Shown one piece after another: positions 13,601 to 28,600 of a stretch of 64,000 nucleotides of DNA. The notes under the pieces are model-generated. The model did no database searches. It saw only the letters and a list, made by a program, of their open reading frames with translations, and was not told where the DNA came from. The position numbers and the translations under genes were made by a program. The stretch is from Heterocephalus glaber (Eukaryota > Chordata > Mammalia > Rodentia > Bathyergidae): assembly GCF_000247695.1 (NCBI RefSeq), contig NW_004624742.1, forward strand, positions 5,741,654 to 5,805,653, in the 5' to 3' direction. How positions within the stretch are numbered: the first letter of the stretch is position 1; each line of letters begins with the position of its first letter.

Positions 13601-16600
13601 TAAGTGTGACTTTCTCCCCAACCTGCCCTTTCACTCTAGTGTGCTCATGCTTAGATTATGCATGCTCTAATTTCTTAAAAGTTTTGTTTATTCTTGCCTA
13701 GAGGCTGCCAAACTCCAAACAGTCATACAAATGGAGCCAACAACAAATGTGCTAGACTTCTTTTACTGGGATACACCAGATTCACCTTGTAAACAGCTCA
13801 TAACTGCTAAACTATACAATACGACTTCTATGTTGGATTCTGAAGTCCCTTGGACCTTCTTATCCTCTTTGTGGGAGGCTATTACTAGTTCCCCCCAGGG
13901 GAAACACTTGATGGCTATATTCATAGCAATTGTGCTGGCCTTATAATTTGGCCCAAGTATTCTTAACTGTTTCTTTGGCTTTGTCTCCTCCAGACTCAAA
14001 GCTATACCAAGAAGACAATGCCTGGTGCCTATGGAAGGCCTTTAGATAGACTCTCCGTAGAGTAACGCTGACTGCTGATCACAACTCCGACCCTCTTCAG
14101 CTGGAAGTAGCCAGAACAGTCTTTGCCCTTTGCCCCCTCACAGCAGTTAGGGGTACTTCTTCACAGGGGGAATATTGCAGATAAGTAAGTTAATTACATA
14201 TCTGGTAGGCAGTTAAGACAGGGCCAGCCCACAAGGAGCCAAAATGGAGGACAGTGAAGACACATTCACTGAAGGCCAGCATTGTAAAAAGAGAGAAACT
14301 ACCACACCCATGTAGGATAAATAACAGTGATTGATATTCTAAACAAATATCAATCACCTGGGTGGGGGGGCCAAGGTCCTAACCCAGCCTTTCTGGGAAA
14401 AATCCCTGATCCCCACCCTTACTGAAAATCCTTGTATTCTTGCTACGTGACTTGCTCCCCTATTTGACCCCCATTTAATCAATATTACCTGGGTGACTGT
14501 ACTTGTAATCTTATTGGTTGGTTGTGGTTTTATCCCACCTCATGCCCACCTTGTAAATTTCCATTGGGTCTTATAGTTTTGTCCCACTTTGTACCCACTT
14601 CACCACATGGCTTTGCTGTATAAAACATCTTTGAAAAGTGGGGTGAGCAGGCAACCCACTTTCCAATCCCCCTTCTGTCTCTCTTAGGCAGAAGCTTTCT
14701 TTCTGCCAATAAATTTTTCCTACTCAAAAAAAAAAGCAAAAAGTCCAGGGCCGGGGATTTAGCTCAGTGGTTCCACTGCCTGCCTCGAAATGCAAGGTCC
14801 TGACTTTGATCCCCGGTACCAAAAAAAAAAGAAGTCCAAAAAATGAAGTGACACATTTTTTCTAGGTTAAAACCAAACAAAACCAAACAAAACTGAACTG
14901 TTGTCATAACCATTGAGTTCCTTCGTGTTTTACTGTATAACAACCGAAATTAAGCATACTTTTAAAATATTGTTTCACACTATTTGAGCTTATATTTAGG
15001 CAGTTCCTGAAGTTATTTTCCATAAGGATTTAATCAAAAGCACTACTAGTGATGTACTGCTCCATTTGATTATCTTTTCTCAGTAAATTTATTGGCCAGA
15101 GGATTAAAGCTACTAGTTACATCCCTCTCCATTATACAGTTCCAGGTAAACTCAAGACTGCTGGGCATTAGAAAACTTTACTAGGATACACGAATTAGAA
15201 TTAATTTTAAAGGCTCCTCTACATCTTTAATCTGACATTTATTATTTTGACAGTTACAAAAAATACTCTTAAAGGTTTTATGTTTATCTCGACTTTTCTG
15301 CACATTACTATTTGCAAATGCTGTCAGGAAGATAATTTAATCAAATCAAATTACAGTTTCTAGGCTAGAATTTCAATAAAAATTCCCTTAGAAATCAGTG
15401 CTCTGCTTTATAATCAATTCACCTTAACAAAGTAAAAATAAGTCTGTATTTTTAAAAAATACATAAAGTTCAAGAATAATGGAAGATAGTCGTTTAATGC
15501 AGAATAAATACCTCTAACATTTCTTCAAACACTTCAATGTTTGTCAGACATTACTCTCAGAACATTTGAAACACCACAAACAGAACGGTACTACAGTTAA
15601 AAAAAAAGACCAACTCAACTCATAATACACCATAACCATAAGAACAAGAAGTGAGTAATCTTAAGGAATTTAGAAAAGGTAAATTTACAGCTCTGTACCT
15701 AAGATGTAAAATTCTAAAAGACTGGGACTTGGTTAAGGAAATTGCATAAAAGCCAAGTTGCTGTAAAAATCCAAGAAGACAGATACTGTAAATCAAGGAA
15801 AAATGACTAAGGATCACCATTCTTTTATCAGAAGAGAATATGTCACAGCTTTCCAAAATTTATTAAAGTTTTTTTTTTTTGGTACCGGGGATCAAGCTCA
15901 GGACCCTGTGCTTGCGAGGCAGGCAGCAGAACCACTGAGCTAAATCCCCAGGCCTACTGTATTAAAGTTTTGAAGAAATGAAATAACATTCATTTCTAGC
16001 TTGAATAAATAAAAGCGTATGAAGCAGAGCTCTGGGAATCATGATATTCAACTGTAAATTTTAGTTCAGAACAAGTCATAATTAATTATAAGGGTGTAAT
16101 ATTTACATTTTCAGTACCTATGTACCAGTATGTATGTATGTATGTATGTATGTACGTATGTATACATGATCTCACTATGCAGCCCAGCCTGGCCTCGAAC
16201 TTTGCAGCCCAAGCTAGCCTCAAACTCCAGATCCTTCTATGTCAGCCTCCCAGGTGTTGGGATTACAGGTGTGTGCCACAACACCTGGATATTTATTTTT
16301 GTGGTGCTGAGGATCAAACCAAAATGACTTTGTGTTTTCTTTTGTGGTGCTGGGAATTGAACTCATGGCCTTGTACATGGTAGATATGAGCTCTGCCACA
16401 AAGCCACACACCTAGCCCAAGTTAAACAGATGTAGCAGATAAAGCTTTTGCTTACATACCCAATTTTCACAAATTTTATTTTCTCACTAAAGAACCCCAT
16501 TTCCCTCATTTCTACAACTCTGACAGATCTGTCACCCATTCCTCAAGAATGTCATATACATAATTAAGAACAGATGCTTTAATTAGCTTTATAATAGGTA

Positions 16601-19600
16601 TTATTACTGACAGTTTGACTTGTTTATTTCCATAATTTACAGTCCTTTTCTTTATAATTTTTAAAAATAATTTTTAGTTTTATTGCCACACTAGGAATTA
16701 AGAGTGTTTTAATGGGCACGACTGAAGTTATTAGTATTTAAAACAAAAAGTCCTTGCTTAATTTACTTATATTAAGCAAATAAATATAAATTTTCCCATT
16801 AATGTAAATTTGCATTTGCAGTTTATTATATATGTAAACTATGTGTTTTCAATGAAGTACATGGATAGAGTGTTCATAAAATAAAATTTCAAAAATAAAT
16901 GACAATGTACAGTATTGGGTCAGAAGACAAATTGACCTTAGTGTCACAAATTTTATGATGTATATTACTTGCAACATAGATTGAAATAGAAAAACCTGTG
17001 AGTATAGCTCACTGGAAGAGTGTTTTCCTAAAATGTACAAGATTCTGAGTTTAATTCACCAAATGGAAGAACAGAAGGGAGGAAAGAAGGAAAGGAGGGA
17101 GGGAGGAAGGTAAGAAGAACCAGCAAAAGAAAATTTGCTACTCTGATTTTAACAATACATTTTTAAAAACATTTCCCTCAAATTGAGAAAGATGGCATTA
17201 ACTAGAATATCAGTCATAAAAATTTAGCCATGTCATTAAGATTTGAATTGTGAGGATGAGTTATTTTGCTAGAAAGACAGGAAACATAAAACATTGTACC
17301 ATTTAAAAAATATATTGAAAATGGTAAACATTCCTTCCTTCAAGCAATATATTAGTCTATGAAAATCTGACAATTCATATTAAAGTTCAGGAAGTTTACT
17401 GAAAAACTCTACTTTTCCACTAATATTGAAAGGATTTACTGATCAATAGTCAAATAATTCTAACTAATAGTTAACAATAACATTTTTATCTTACAAATAA
17501 AAGACAAAGTGCTCTAACTTACCAGGCCATAAATGGTTTATTAAATAACAATTACTAATTACAATTTAAAATTCTAAACGTAACTTAGATTTTTTCCAGT
17601 ATTGTTTTATGCTTAGGAACTGAATAAGGAAATACCATATAATCAGAGCCCTAAGTACATTTTAAAATTTTCTAGCACAACAAATTCCAGCAAAAGTAAA
17701 AATTTTCTTACAAAATTATTTACTACTATACTTTATTTATTTACGTTGGGTTTTTTTGACAGGCTCTCACTGTGAAGCCCAGACTGGCTTTGAACTTTTG
17801 GTGATCCTCCTGCCTTAGCCTCCCAAGTGCTGGGATTATAGGTGTGTGCCAACATGCCAGGCTACCACTATATGCTTCAGAAGTTTAAAAGTGAAATGAA
17901 GCAATCAGAACCACACAGATGCAAACTAAACAGATTCAAAAGTAAAAGAGAATGTACTGCACGCCAGCAGACTCTGCTACCAGTCTGAAAAGAGGCATAT
18001 TCTTACAAATGACAAGAATTCTTGATGTTAAAATAGTCTATGAGGGATTTTTTAAAAGGAAAAGTGAATTTCTCACAACAAGATACATTTCATTTAAAAT
18101 AAAGCAAATATTAGGCACAAAAGTGTCCTACATTCTCAATTTATCTTTTGGTCATTAATGATGGACCACCACTGCCAAGTCAGAAGTGATCACTTTCCCA
18201 GTATATGGCCATTAATAAAGAAACACAAACCATGCATGACCTAAACTTGATACAATGGAATAGGGTACTTTAACTGAGAATATGAATTTAAAGTACATTT
18301 TTCTGTAGATAGAAGGTAATATTCTATGGTAAACAAACCAAGAAGGTGGGAAAAAAAATTGGCTTTATAACTTCTGGGGTAACTGGTTTAACTCAAAACA
18401 ACTGTTCAATTCAGAATGCAGCACCACAATATAACATACTTTGCAACACTAGAATGAGCTGACATCATGAAATTAAACTAAAAAGTATCCTCGAAAAATC
18501 TTTTTATTTTGTAAGAAGTAGCAGTTTATTATCTGATTTTTTGGTTTTAAGTTCTAGTTTTATTTATTTATTTAGTAGCGGAGGTTGAACTCAGGACCTC
18601 GTGCTTGCTAGGCAGGTGCTGTGCCGCTGAGCTAAATCCCCGGCCCTTCTAGTATTATTTATTAAGAGGCTATCCCACCATGAATAAAGCTATTTTCAAT
18701 ATTACAAATCGTCAAGGCATATATGTATAATATGAAATTTCACTTTATACAGTGTCTTTTAAATACCCTCTACATGCAATTAAATAATAAGCACGGCATC
18801 GAAAGAGTAGGTTCGGGGTAAGTAATAAATACTACGTCAAGACAGAGTTTCAATATTACAAGAAATTAAGTGTTCCCACCCACGGAGAGAGGCACACTTA
18901 GGGTGTGGCCAACCTGGTTCTGAGTCGCTGCTGTCAGAGGAGCTGGAATCACTGCTGCTGCTGCTACTGCTACTGCTACTTCTGCTGCTGCTGCTGCTCT
19001 CACTCAGACGGGATCCAATGCCAAGTGCTGTGGATGACTGAGGCTTCTCAGCTACCAAACAGGAAAACACATTAAAATGCCAACAGAATCAAATAGTTGC
19101 AAGAGCATTTAAAAACTGCCACCTACGTTTTGCTTGACGTTTTCCGTAATTTAATTGATTGTTGACCTCCAATAACTGCTTTTCCAACTCTTGTTTTTTC
19201 TGGGAATGAATTTCTTCTTTGGACTTCTTTACTTTAACTGTGTGATTTAGGAGATAAAAAAGTAAGTATAACCAAAAATTAACACAAATACCATACTGGA
19301 CTTTTATTAGTATGCAGAAACACATACCATGGGGTTTTAATGGTCTTTTTCTTAGACATGCCGAAACATATTTTTCTAGTTCTCTTAATGTTGATGCTTT
19401 TAGTGTTTCTAAGTTTATCTCTACCTCGGCAGGACTGGAACTTCCCAGTGAGAGCTCTCTTGATTGTATTATATTAACTACTTGGCCCAGTTTATCTCCA
19501 TGGAGTTTGTTTATATCCAAACTCAACTGTCTTTTCTCATCATAGTTCATAGGCTTAGCATTATCTTCATCTTCAGATTTAGGAGTAAAGACCTCTTGTT

Positions 19601-22600
19601 TCCTCTTCTTGGGTTGACTGTAATAAAATCACCGTTAGTTACATCTTATTTATTGTTTGTTTGGGACTGGGCAGGCAAACCAGGGCCCTAGGCATGCTAA
19701 ATATCCACTCTACCACTGAGCTACATCCCAGTCAAATTTATTTTAGATAATGTTATTCTTATATAAGCCCTCGTAAAAATCCTTACTTGCTCTTGGACTT
19801 TTTCTTCAGTTGAAAATTTTTCTTCAGCTTTTCATCTCTATTATTAATCTTTTCTTCTTTTTTCCTCTTTTTAGTGTTCTCATTCTTTTTCTTTAGCTTA
19901 CGGAAAGGTACTTGGGACAAAGCCTGCAGTTGTTGATGAATAGCTTTAAGCTGAAAAAGAAAAAAAAAATCTTTAAATATTTATGGCTGTAAATAATCAG
20001 AGACACTAGAAAAAAAATTAAAGCCTCCAAAGCCAAGAGTATTTTTTTGTGAAATTCATTTCATATTATATTTTCTTTAGGTTTTTATTTCATTTCAGAA
20101 ATTCATTGTTTTGAAGGGTGTACATTAAACTTACAATACTATAATGTGTTCAAGCTAACACAGACCATGAGAGCTAGGAGTATTGTTCAATGGTAGAGAG
20201 CTGCCCAGCAAATGTGAGGCTTTAGTTTGATTCCTATCACTGCAAAAATGAATTAGAAAAATAAATAAAAATAGACCAAGAATAATTAGCATTTCCAGGC
20301 CACCTTAAGTTGTTTAAACATTAACTTTTCAGACCTGAGCTCAGAGCAGGTTAACATTCTATCACAAAAAATAGCAAATGTTAAATAGGATCTCATCCAC
20401 AACATATCTCTGATTATGTCATAAATCACTTCAGTAAGAATCAACCACTCATTGTGAGTAGGAATATAAATAACACAATTATATTTAAAAACAGAATTTT
20501 AAAGGGGATTTAGCTCAGTGGTTCTGCGGCCTGCCTCGCAAGCATAAGGTCCTGAGTTCGATCCCCAGTACCAAAGGAAAAAAACAAAACAAACAAACAA
20601 ACCCCCAGGATTTTATTAGTATATAGAAATTTGAGTATGAAAGACTAATTACACATGACAAAATATGCAATAAGTAAATAAAATTGCATTTGCTAAATGG
20701 TCTAATTACAGTAGCCTTAAATCTATAAAGAAGGCAGGGATGTAGCTCAGTGGCAGAGCATTTGTCTACCACGTGTGAAGCCCTTGGTTTGATCCACGCT
20801 AATATACACACACAAAGTAAGTTTTGTATAAGGGCACACAATTATAATTCTAGTTACTCTTTGAAAGTTCAAGGCCAGCCTGAGTAACACAGAGATCCTG
20901 TCTCAAAATTAAAAAATAAGGGCTGGGGATGTAGCTCAGTGCTCCCTAGGTTTAATCCTTAGTACCAACAAACAAACAAATGAAAAGCCTACAAGAATTT
21001 CAATAGATGAGCTTGTAGAAATATCATCAAAATCTGTATTAGTAACAATAAACTACCTGCTCCTGAAGCTTTGCAAGACATTTAACTTGTTCATCTTCAG
21101 AATCATCAGAAGAGTTATCTTCAGAGGAAGCTTCACTACTGCTTTCTCTACTAAGGGTTTTTGTAGTACCTGTTGTGATGTTACATACAGGAGTGCTCTC
21201 GATAGGTTCATCAGAGATTTTGGCAAAATGCACTTCAAAAACATCCTATGATGGAAAATTAGACTGTTAAAAGTATTCTGCATTTATAATTTAAGGCAGC
21301 AATAACACCTTTTAACAGAAAGAATTTCATTGTTGTATTTTGACCAGAATTCTTGTTAAAGACATACCAAGGTCATAAGTTTCTCTGCATGCCAACTTTG
21401 GCAATTTCTCTCCATTTTTCTAAACAAGACAATCTCAAGTTATATAGAGGATCTTCTTTTAAGAACTCTATAGTTGGTGCATAGTATTACCTTCAGACTC
21501 AGACATCCTTGGACCTTCTCTTGAATGGGACCTTCTCTAATCAACCCCATCTCATATCTACAGCCCTCTCTTCACATTATTTCTCATTTCTTCTGTATCA
21601 CAGATAGGTTCATTAAAAGATTTGGTACTACAGGATGAAATAACTCAAGACAAACCCAGAGTTTTAAAAGTGTAACTTATAAATTATTCTACACTATTTA
21701 AATTATTCTGTACTATTATTCTTTATCTCTTATAGTTCTAAAAATTTTCAACTATGTTCAGAGGAAAAAGCACATTTAAAGCATAAGTGAAAACTCACCT
21801 GAAGAGTCTTAGCCATTGCCACTATGTCATGATCTGGAGAATTGTATTTGTAGCAATTCATGAACATTAATCTAACATCTGCAGCAAATTCATATGCATC
21901 TTTATATTCTTGATTGTCCATTTTCTTCTAAATTAAGAAAAATTACAGGATTCACAAACAATACAGTTTAACTCAGTGACTAAGCATCCCTCTTTAAGTG
22001 TTTACATTCTGAAAAGATTCAGAAATACAGAAGAATGCAGAAAACAACAAAAACTACCCACTGTATTTGACAACTATTAAAATTATAGTTTCATATTTTT
22101 TAGGCTGAAAAAAAATAAAATAAATTTTGACAAGTAGAGATAAAGAAGGAAGGCATTCCAGGCAAAGAAAGGATAAGAATAAAATCAGAAAGACAGGAAA
22201 ACAGTGCTATCAGATGGTCTTGAGTAGGCAAGTTTGATAATAAGAAAGCAATTAAAAAAAAAAACCTCCTTAAACCAATCTTGATCATCTGAATGAAAGA
22301 TTTATACTAAAATCTGCTGAGAATGAAAAAATATTAAAAATAGAAGACTAATATGACTGTGGATTACACTTTTAGGCAGTTGCACATAAGATGGATAGCA
22401 AAGTGGGAGGTAGAGTAGCTAATTAGGCAGCCATTAGAAGAAGAAAAACTAGCAATACTATAGACTACTGGGAAAAATGTGTACATTAATGGATAATTCA
22501 CAAACAAATATGAGAGGCCAATAAACAAACACCACACACTATATATATATATATATATCTCATTGCAAAGTAAGGAAATACAAAACTGAATCATGAAACA

Positions 22601-25600
22601 CAATCTTCTACCAATCAGATCACTGCCAATAGATAGACTTCAGAGAACTGAATTAAAGTCACCATCTTCTAGTTCTTGGAATCCTGCAATAGCCTCCTAA
22701 CCAGTCTGTAAACTGCTGCTAGAGAAAACACTACAGAAATCAAATATAAGGTCATAATTCCCATGTTGAATGGCAGCTGTCTTTCTTGAGACTTGTATTT
22801 CCTTCCAGTCTCCTCTGTGCCTGCGTTTCCTTTGTATTCCCCATGCATTTCAAATTGGTACAAATATAGTATTCTAAATGTTTTCTTCATCTCATGGCCA
22901 TTCTACAAGTTGTCTCTCCTGCCTAGAATATTCTTACTAAAGTCCTATTTATCCTTTAAGATTTGGTTCAGGTTTACTTAGGTCAGATAATGCTTCATGA
23001 CCTCTGAGTCTGAGTTAGTACACAGGGAAAATTAGGAAAGTACTATTTTGAAGACATAGAGGTTAAACATATTTTCAGAACTTGAAGACACAAGTCTTGA
23101 CTAATGACTAAGTCTTGCTAAGTTCCAGTTAAGATGAATAAAATCAAACGTACAGCTAGAAAGAAAGGAAGACAGGTTACTTATGAAGGGATGACAAACC
23201 AAGAGCAGATAACAGCTCTTCAAGAGATGCCAGAATGTTTTCCAAGTGATGAGGGAAAATAACTGTCATTTTAGAATTACCTAGTCAAATAATCACTTGA
23301 GAATAAGGGGACACAATAGCATCCAAGAAAATGAAATACCTAGGAATCAACCTAACAAAAGAAATCAAAGACCTCTTCTCTGAAAACTATAGCACTCTGA
23401 AAAGAGACATTGAAAATGATATCAGAAAATGGAAAGACACACCCCTTGCTCCTGGGTAGGAAGAATCAATATAGTGAAAATGGCCATACTTCCAAAACTG
23501 CTATATAGATTCAATGCAATCCCAATTGAAATTTCAGCAGCATACTTCACGGATCTTGAGAAAACAATCCAAAAATTCATTTGGAACAAGAAGAGACCTC
23601 AAACAGCAAAAGCAATTCTAGGCAACAGAGACATGGCAGAGGTTATCACAACCCCCAACTTGAAACTATACTACAAAGCTACTATGATAAAAACAGCATG
23701 GTACTGGCAAAGAAACAGATCTGAGGACCAGTGGAACAGATTAGATGCAGAAACAAGTCCAGACACACTCAGCCATCTCATCTTCAACAAAGGAGCCAAA
23801 CACCCTCACTGGAGGAAAGATAGCCTCTTTCAATAAATGGTGCTGGAGAAATTGGGTTTCAACTTGCCAAAGATTAAAACTAGACTTATATCTCTCACCA
23901 TGCACTAAACTAAAATTGAAATGGATGAAAGATCTAAATATTAAAACAGAAATGCTGACCTGGCTGGAACAGAGGTTAGGTAGAACTCTTGAAGACACTG
24001 GTGTAGGAAAAGATCTTATGAGAATAAGGGCAAAGTATAGATATTGCCAGACACAGTAGCACACACTGGTAATCCCAGCTAATCAAGGCTGAGGCAGGAG
24101 GATCACAAGTTTGAAGCAGCCTGGGCAACTTAGACATATCTTGTCAAAAGGAAATTCAAAAAAATAAAGGGCTGGGGTGTATAGCCCTTGCCTAACATGT
24201 GCAAGGCTCTAGATTCAATCCTCAGTACTGCAAAAAAAAAGTAAAATTAGATTCTGATATGTTAATAAAGATTATGTTGCTGATTAAAAAGAAATAAAAT
24301 TGTGTTTAAAAGAATCAAATATCTAGACAAAAATAAACAATAGAGAGTACAATGAGTAATTGCTTTGGAGGAGGACTAAGATTCTGAATAATTTTGAAGG
24401 TGGTATAGTTTATCTTTTTTTTTTTTGCGGATCAAACTGCTATAGTTTATCCTTTTTTTGCGGGGGGGGGGGTGTCAAACTCAGGACCTTGTGCTTGCCA
24501 GGGTGCCACTGAGTTACATCCCAGCCCTTATCCTTTTAAATAGTTAACCTTAAAATGAATATACATAACATATTGTCCATAAAGTTTTCCAATGATTTAA
24601 ATCTTCCAGCCAGGTGTGGTGGTACACACCTGTAATCCCAGCACATGGGAGGCTAAGGCAGGAAGATTCCCACGATTTCAAGGCTACTCTGAGCTACACA
24701 GTGAATTCAAAGCCCGTGTGAACTACACAGTGAGATTCTGTCTCAAAAAACCAAAAACCAAACCAAAACCAAAACAAACGAAAAAATGTCTAAATTAGCA
24801 ATAAAGAAAAGTTTACCAATCCAAGAGAAGACATCCTCCAAACAATGGACAGGAATAAAGTTATAAACTGCATAAATGCCTCACCAAAAATAAAGGATTA
24901 AAAAAATTCTAGAAACATGTAATTATTAAAAAAATATTCTTAAAGAAGATGAACATGGTGGTGCATGCCTATAATCCCAGCTACTTCAGAGACTGGAGGA
25001 GGAAGATCACAAATATGGACAATTTTGTGAGATTCTGTCTCAAAATAAAAATTACAAAATGGGCTGCAGGTGCAGTTCAGTGATAGAGAAGTACAGGGGC
25101 CCTCCATTCAATTCTCAGTACAAAAAAAAAAAGCAAACTTGAAGAATGTGAAACAAGAAAATGTCCCATTATATAGGAATGAAAATTCAGGGTACAGATT
25201 ATATTACATATTATAACCCAGATATTATGGTAAAGAAAAATGGGTGTGCCAAGGATGCAGCTCAGTGGCACAGAGCCTGCCTGGCAAGCCCAAGGCCCTG
25301 AGTTCAATTCCCAGTACACACACAAAAAAAGAATAGGTATGTTCACATGAGAATGAAAAAGTGTATTTTAAATTGTTCCAATGATTTGCTTCAGATGATA
25401 TGTTCTGTTAAAATTTTCTTCAGCTTTTTCTGGGTTTTGCAATGATGAATTTCTTTCTTTCTTTTTTGGAGACAAATTCTAGATATGTTGCCCAGGCTGG
25501 CATCAAACTCCTGGGCTCAAGTGATCCTTGTGTTTCAGCCTCTAGAGAAGCTGGGATTATAGGCATGCACCACCTTGTGCAGCTGGATGAGTTATTTTTA

Positions 25601-28600
25601 TATCAAGAAAAGAAGTGAGCTGTGGATGAAATCTCAGAACTTGGGAGGCTGAACCAGAGGCTTGAGAGTTTGAGGCCAGCCTGGGCTACATAGCAAGAAC
25701 CTATCTCTTAAAAAACAAAACAAAAGTTATCCCCCTCAAACAGAAAAGAAGTTCTTCCTATTAAAGTAATATTTACCTTAATAGTCCCAAGATCCATTGG
25801 ATTTTTGACAATGTCATAGTAGTTATGTAGACCCAAAGCATTAACATCAACAGGACTATGAAAAGGCCATGCATATGAAAAATGTTTCTTGGAAAGCATT
25901 TCTTTAAGAATTTCATTACAGTGCTTTAGTTGTTCAGTTATTTTAATTCTCTTTCCAACTTTACAATGTTGCTGTGAATCTGATAAAACATTTTTCAGCT
26001 CGTTTTCTTTTATTGCTGGCATTCTGGCTGGTTTTTTTCCCACAGGTGGTGCAGAAGATTCATTACTTGCTTTAACTACAGAAGTTGTAGGAGTTGTTGT
26101 ATCTGCTTTTCTCTTCACACCCCTGGTAACCTTAAAGTAAAACAATTCAACAACAAAAAGTTATACTTCAACAAAAGCTATACTTGGGCCAGGGATTTAG
26201 CTCAGTAGTTCTGCCACCTGCTTTGCAAGCCAAGGTCCCAAGTTCGATCCCTGGTACCACACCAAAAAATAAATAAATAAAATTAAACCATAAAGTACCA
26301 TTTTTTAAAAAAGCTATACTTAAAGAGATATTTATCAGTTAAGGAAAAAGGAGGCTGGGTATGGCAGTGCACCCTTGTGATCTCAGTACTCTAGAGGCTG
26401 AGGAAGGGGCTCATTATGAGTTCAAGGGCAGCCTTAACTACAAAACAGGACACTGTCTCAAAAAAATGAAACAAAACAAAAAATGAATAAAAAGAAAAAG
26501 GCAATAGAGATAATTTACACATACTATTGTCAATCCATGAATTAAATCTTAGCAAAGACTAATTTCTATTTTATAGGCAAAATAAACAGCACTAACAATT
26601 TCTTCCCACATTCCAAAAAATTATCTTGTAAAAATTATTAAGACAATAAAGACAGAAAATCAAAGTCATAGTTGTACAAAAACGTTTCTGAATATCTGAA
26701 ATAAGCAAGGGTATACATTTTAAAAATAAAATTATATGAATGGACAACTTTTGATCTTAATATTATCAAGATACTAAAGTTTAAACTCTATCAAATAAAT
26801 CTCTAAAATTTGATTAGCATTCTAGTTCTCTGTTCACAAAATGCACAGAAAGGCAGAAATAGTATGACCAAATTCTTGTATGCTGAAGACTAATTTTCAT
26901 ATCAACTTAAATAAAAGTAAAAGCCAGGCAGAGTGGTACATGCCTGTAACCCCAGTATTCTGGGAGGTTGAGGCAGGAGGACTGCAATTTTGAGCCGAGC
27001 CTATGCTACTTAGTAACTTAGTGAGCCCTTTTTTTGTTTTGTTTTGTTTTGTTTTATTTTATTTTAAGAAAAAGGACTGGAGCTGTTCAAACCCAAATAC
27101 TCCTAAAAAACCCAATAAACAGGTCCGGGGATTTAGCTCGGTGGTACCACCTCATAAGTGCAAGGTCCTAAGTTTGATTCCCGGTACCAAAACAACAAAC
27201 AAACAAACCAAAAACCAAAAACCAAAAACCAAAAGAAAGCACCAATATTCTAGGTTACATTGAAAATATTTCAAGAACTACTGATTTAAAAACTGTAATA
27301 AACTTACCTGGACCACAGTTTGTGAGCTAGACTCCAGTAGAGCTCCTTGTGCCATGTTTAAGGGAAACACAGATGTCTCAGGAAGTACAGAGGGACTCTC
27401 TTCCTGCTTAAATACCATTTCCATTGCTTTAGGGGGTGGCTTTTCTTTAACAGAAGAAACTGATATATTCTGTTGAGTGCCTAGTGAAAGATGAACAAAG
27501 TCAAATATCTGAGTAAGCATAAAACACCATTCTCTCTTACATTCTAATTTAGTTCTGCTTTTTAGCAAAGTAGTTATTTATATAAGTACTTATTCTAAAT
27601 ATAAGTATACTTATATTTAGAATAAGTACTTATAAAGCAAACACACTCCCATTTTTGCAATTCTCCCATATATACTGTTGCTGATATTATTAGATCGATT
27701 TTAATGGATTTGAACCACAATCTGAAAAGATATAGTCCCAAATGCTGAAATATTGGAAGTTCAAAATCCTGCAAGTCTAAATTCCAAAACACTGAAATTC
27801 TAAAAATATAATTCTGGAGAAAATAATTTTTTTTTTTTGTACTAGGGATCGAACTCAGGACATCACGCTTGTGAGGCAGGCAGCGGCACCACTGAGCTAA
27901 ATCCCCGGCCCTAGAGAAAATAATTTTAAAAATATTTATGTATTTTCTGGTACTGGGGGTTGAACCTAGGGGCTTGTGCACACTGCAGGTTTTATACTTC
28001 AGATATGTTTACATTTTTTAAAAGGGTTTGAAGAAAATAACAACAGCAAAATATTTCACAGGCCATTTTACACAATAAAATAGGCAAAAATAACATTATT
28101 TTTTACAAGTACAGACACTTAAGTATACTAAGAAGAGTTGCACAGGTATAACAGTTACAAGCATATGAATTATATTCATGAATAAATCGGTCTAAAAATA
28201 AAACTTCATTTCACATCACTTTCCACTCTCGTTTCACTCTGGCCTGTTCTGCTGACTGGCCCTGCCATCCTCAAAGGTGGTGAGCACAGCTAACTATTTG
28301 CTCTGTATGGAAGAACACATCCTCATGGCTCAGTCCAACATTTCCTTCCGGCATTTAATCATATGTCACCATCTCAACCACCTTCCCTAAAAATATCCTC
28401 TCTCTCTATCTCCACCACTCTCTAGTTCTTTTATGCTGCTTTATTTTTTCCATGCCATTATCACATTTGATACATAAGATACCTGTACACCCCTGGCTCT
28501 CTGGTTCTTCCTAAACAAACTCAGGATCTTAATATTTTCAGATAGTGTTGATACTCCTTAATATCTGAGTTCTCACAACTCACTAGAATTTAGGAGTCAA

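Larger units (their letters stand above)
10138..14730 (+). mobile_element. Retroposed endogenous retrovirus transcript, copy 1 (class I-like), antisense to BRDT
   Basis: A 4.6-kb degenerate retroviral fragment with env-region and 3' LTR sequence but no visible 5' LTR, gag or pol. It ends with an AATAAA signal (14708-14713) and a poly(A) run, and is flanked by AAAAAGCAAAAAGT at 10121-10134 and 14731-14744, as expected for LINE-1 priming rather than viral integration. About 11340-13370 is clearly related to 47640-48910 (shared caacaactaaagtttggaga, ccctcaaggtcaacaaagat). An L1 is inserted at 11823-12381. The only ORF of note (13731-13946) ends in a hydrophobic segment and is followed by a G-rich polypurine-like run (14164-14170), so it is probably the end of the env transmembrane subunit. 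The left third (10138-11340) is assigned only by the duplication. Not coding-competent. Confidence 0.62.

Noticed and set aside
18930..19000. Trinucleotide (CTG/AGC) expansion
   Set aside because: The interrupted repeat encodes the conserved BRDT serine tract; interruptions are frequent and length looks ordinary.
22100..22288. Hydrophobic minus-strand ORF
   Set aside because: T-rich strand of AT-rich intron gives Leu/Phe-rich peptides by composition.
23429..23836. 135-codon ORF with reverse-transcriptase-like sequence
   Set aside because: Not a host gene; a truncated L1 ORF2 fragment.
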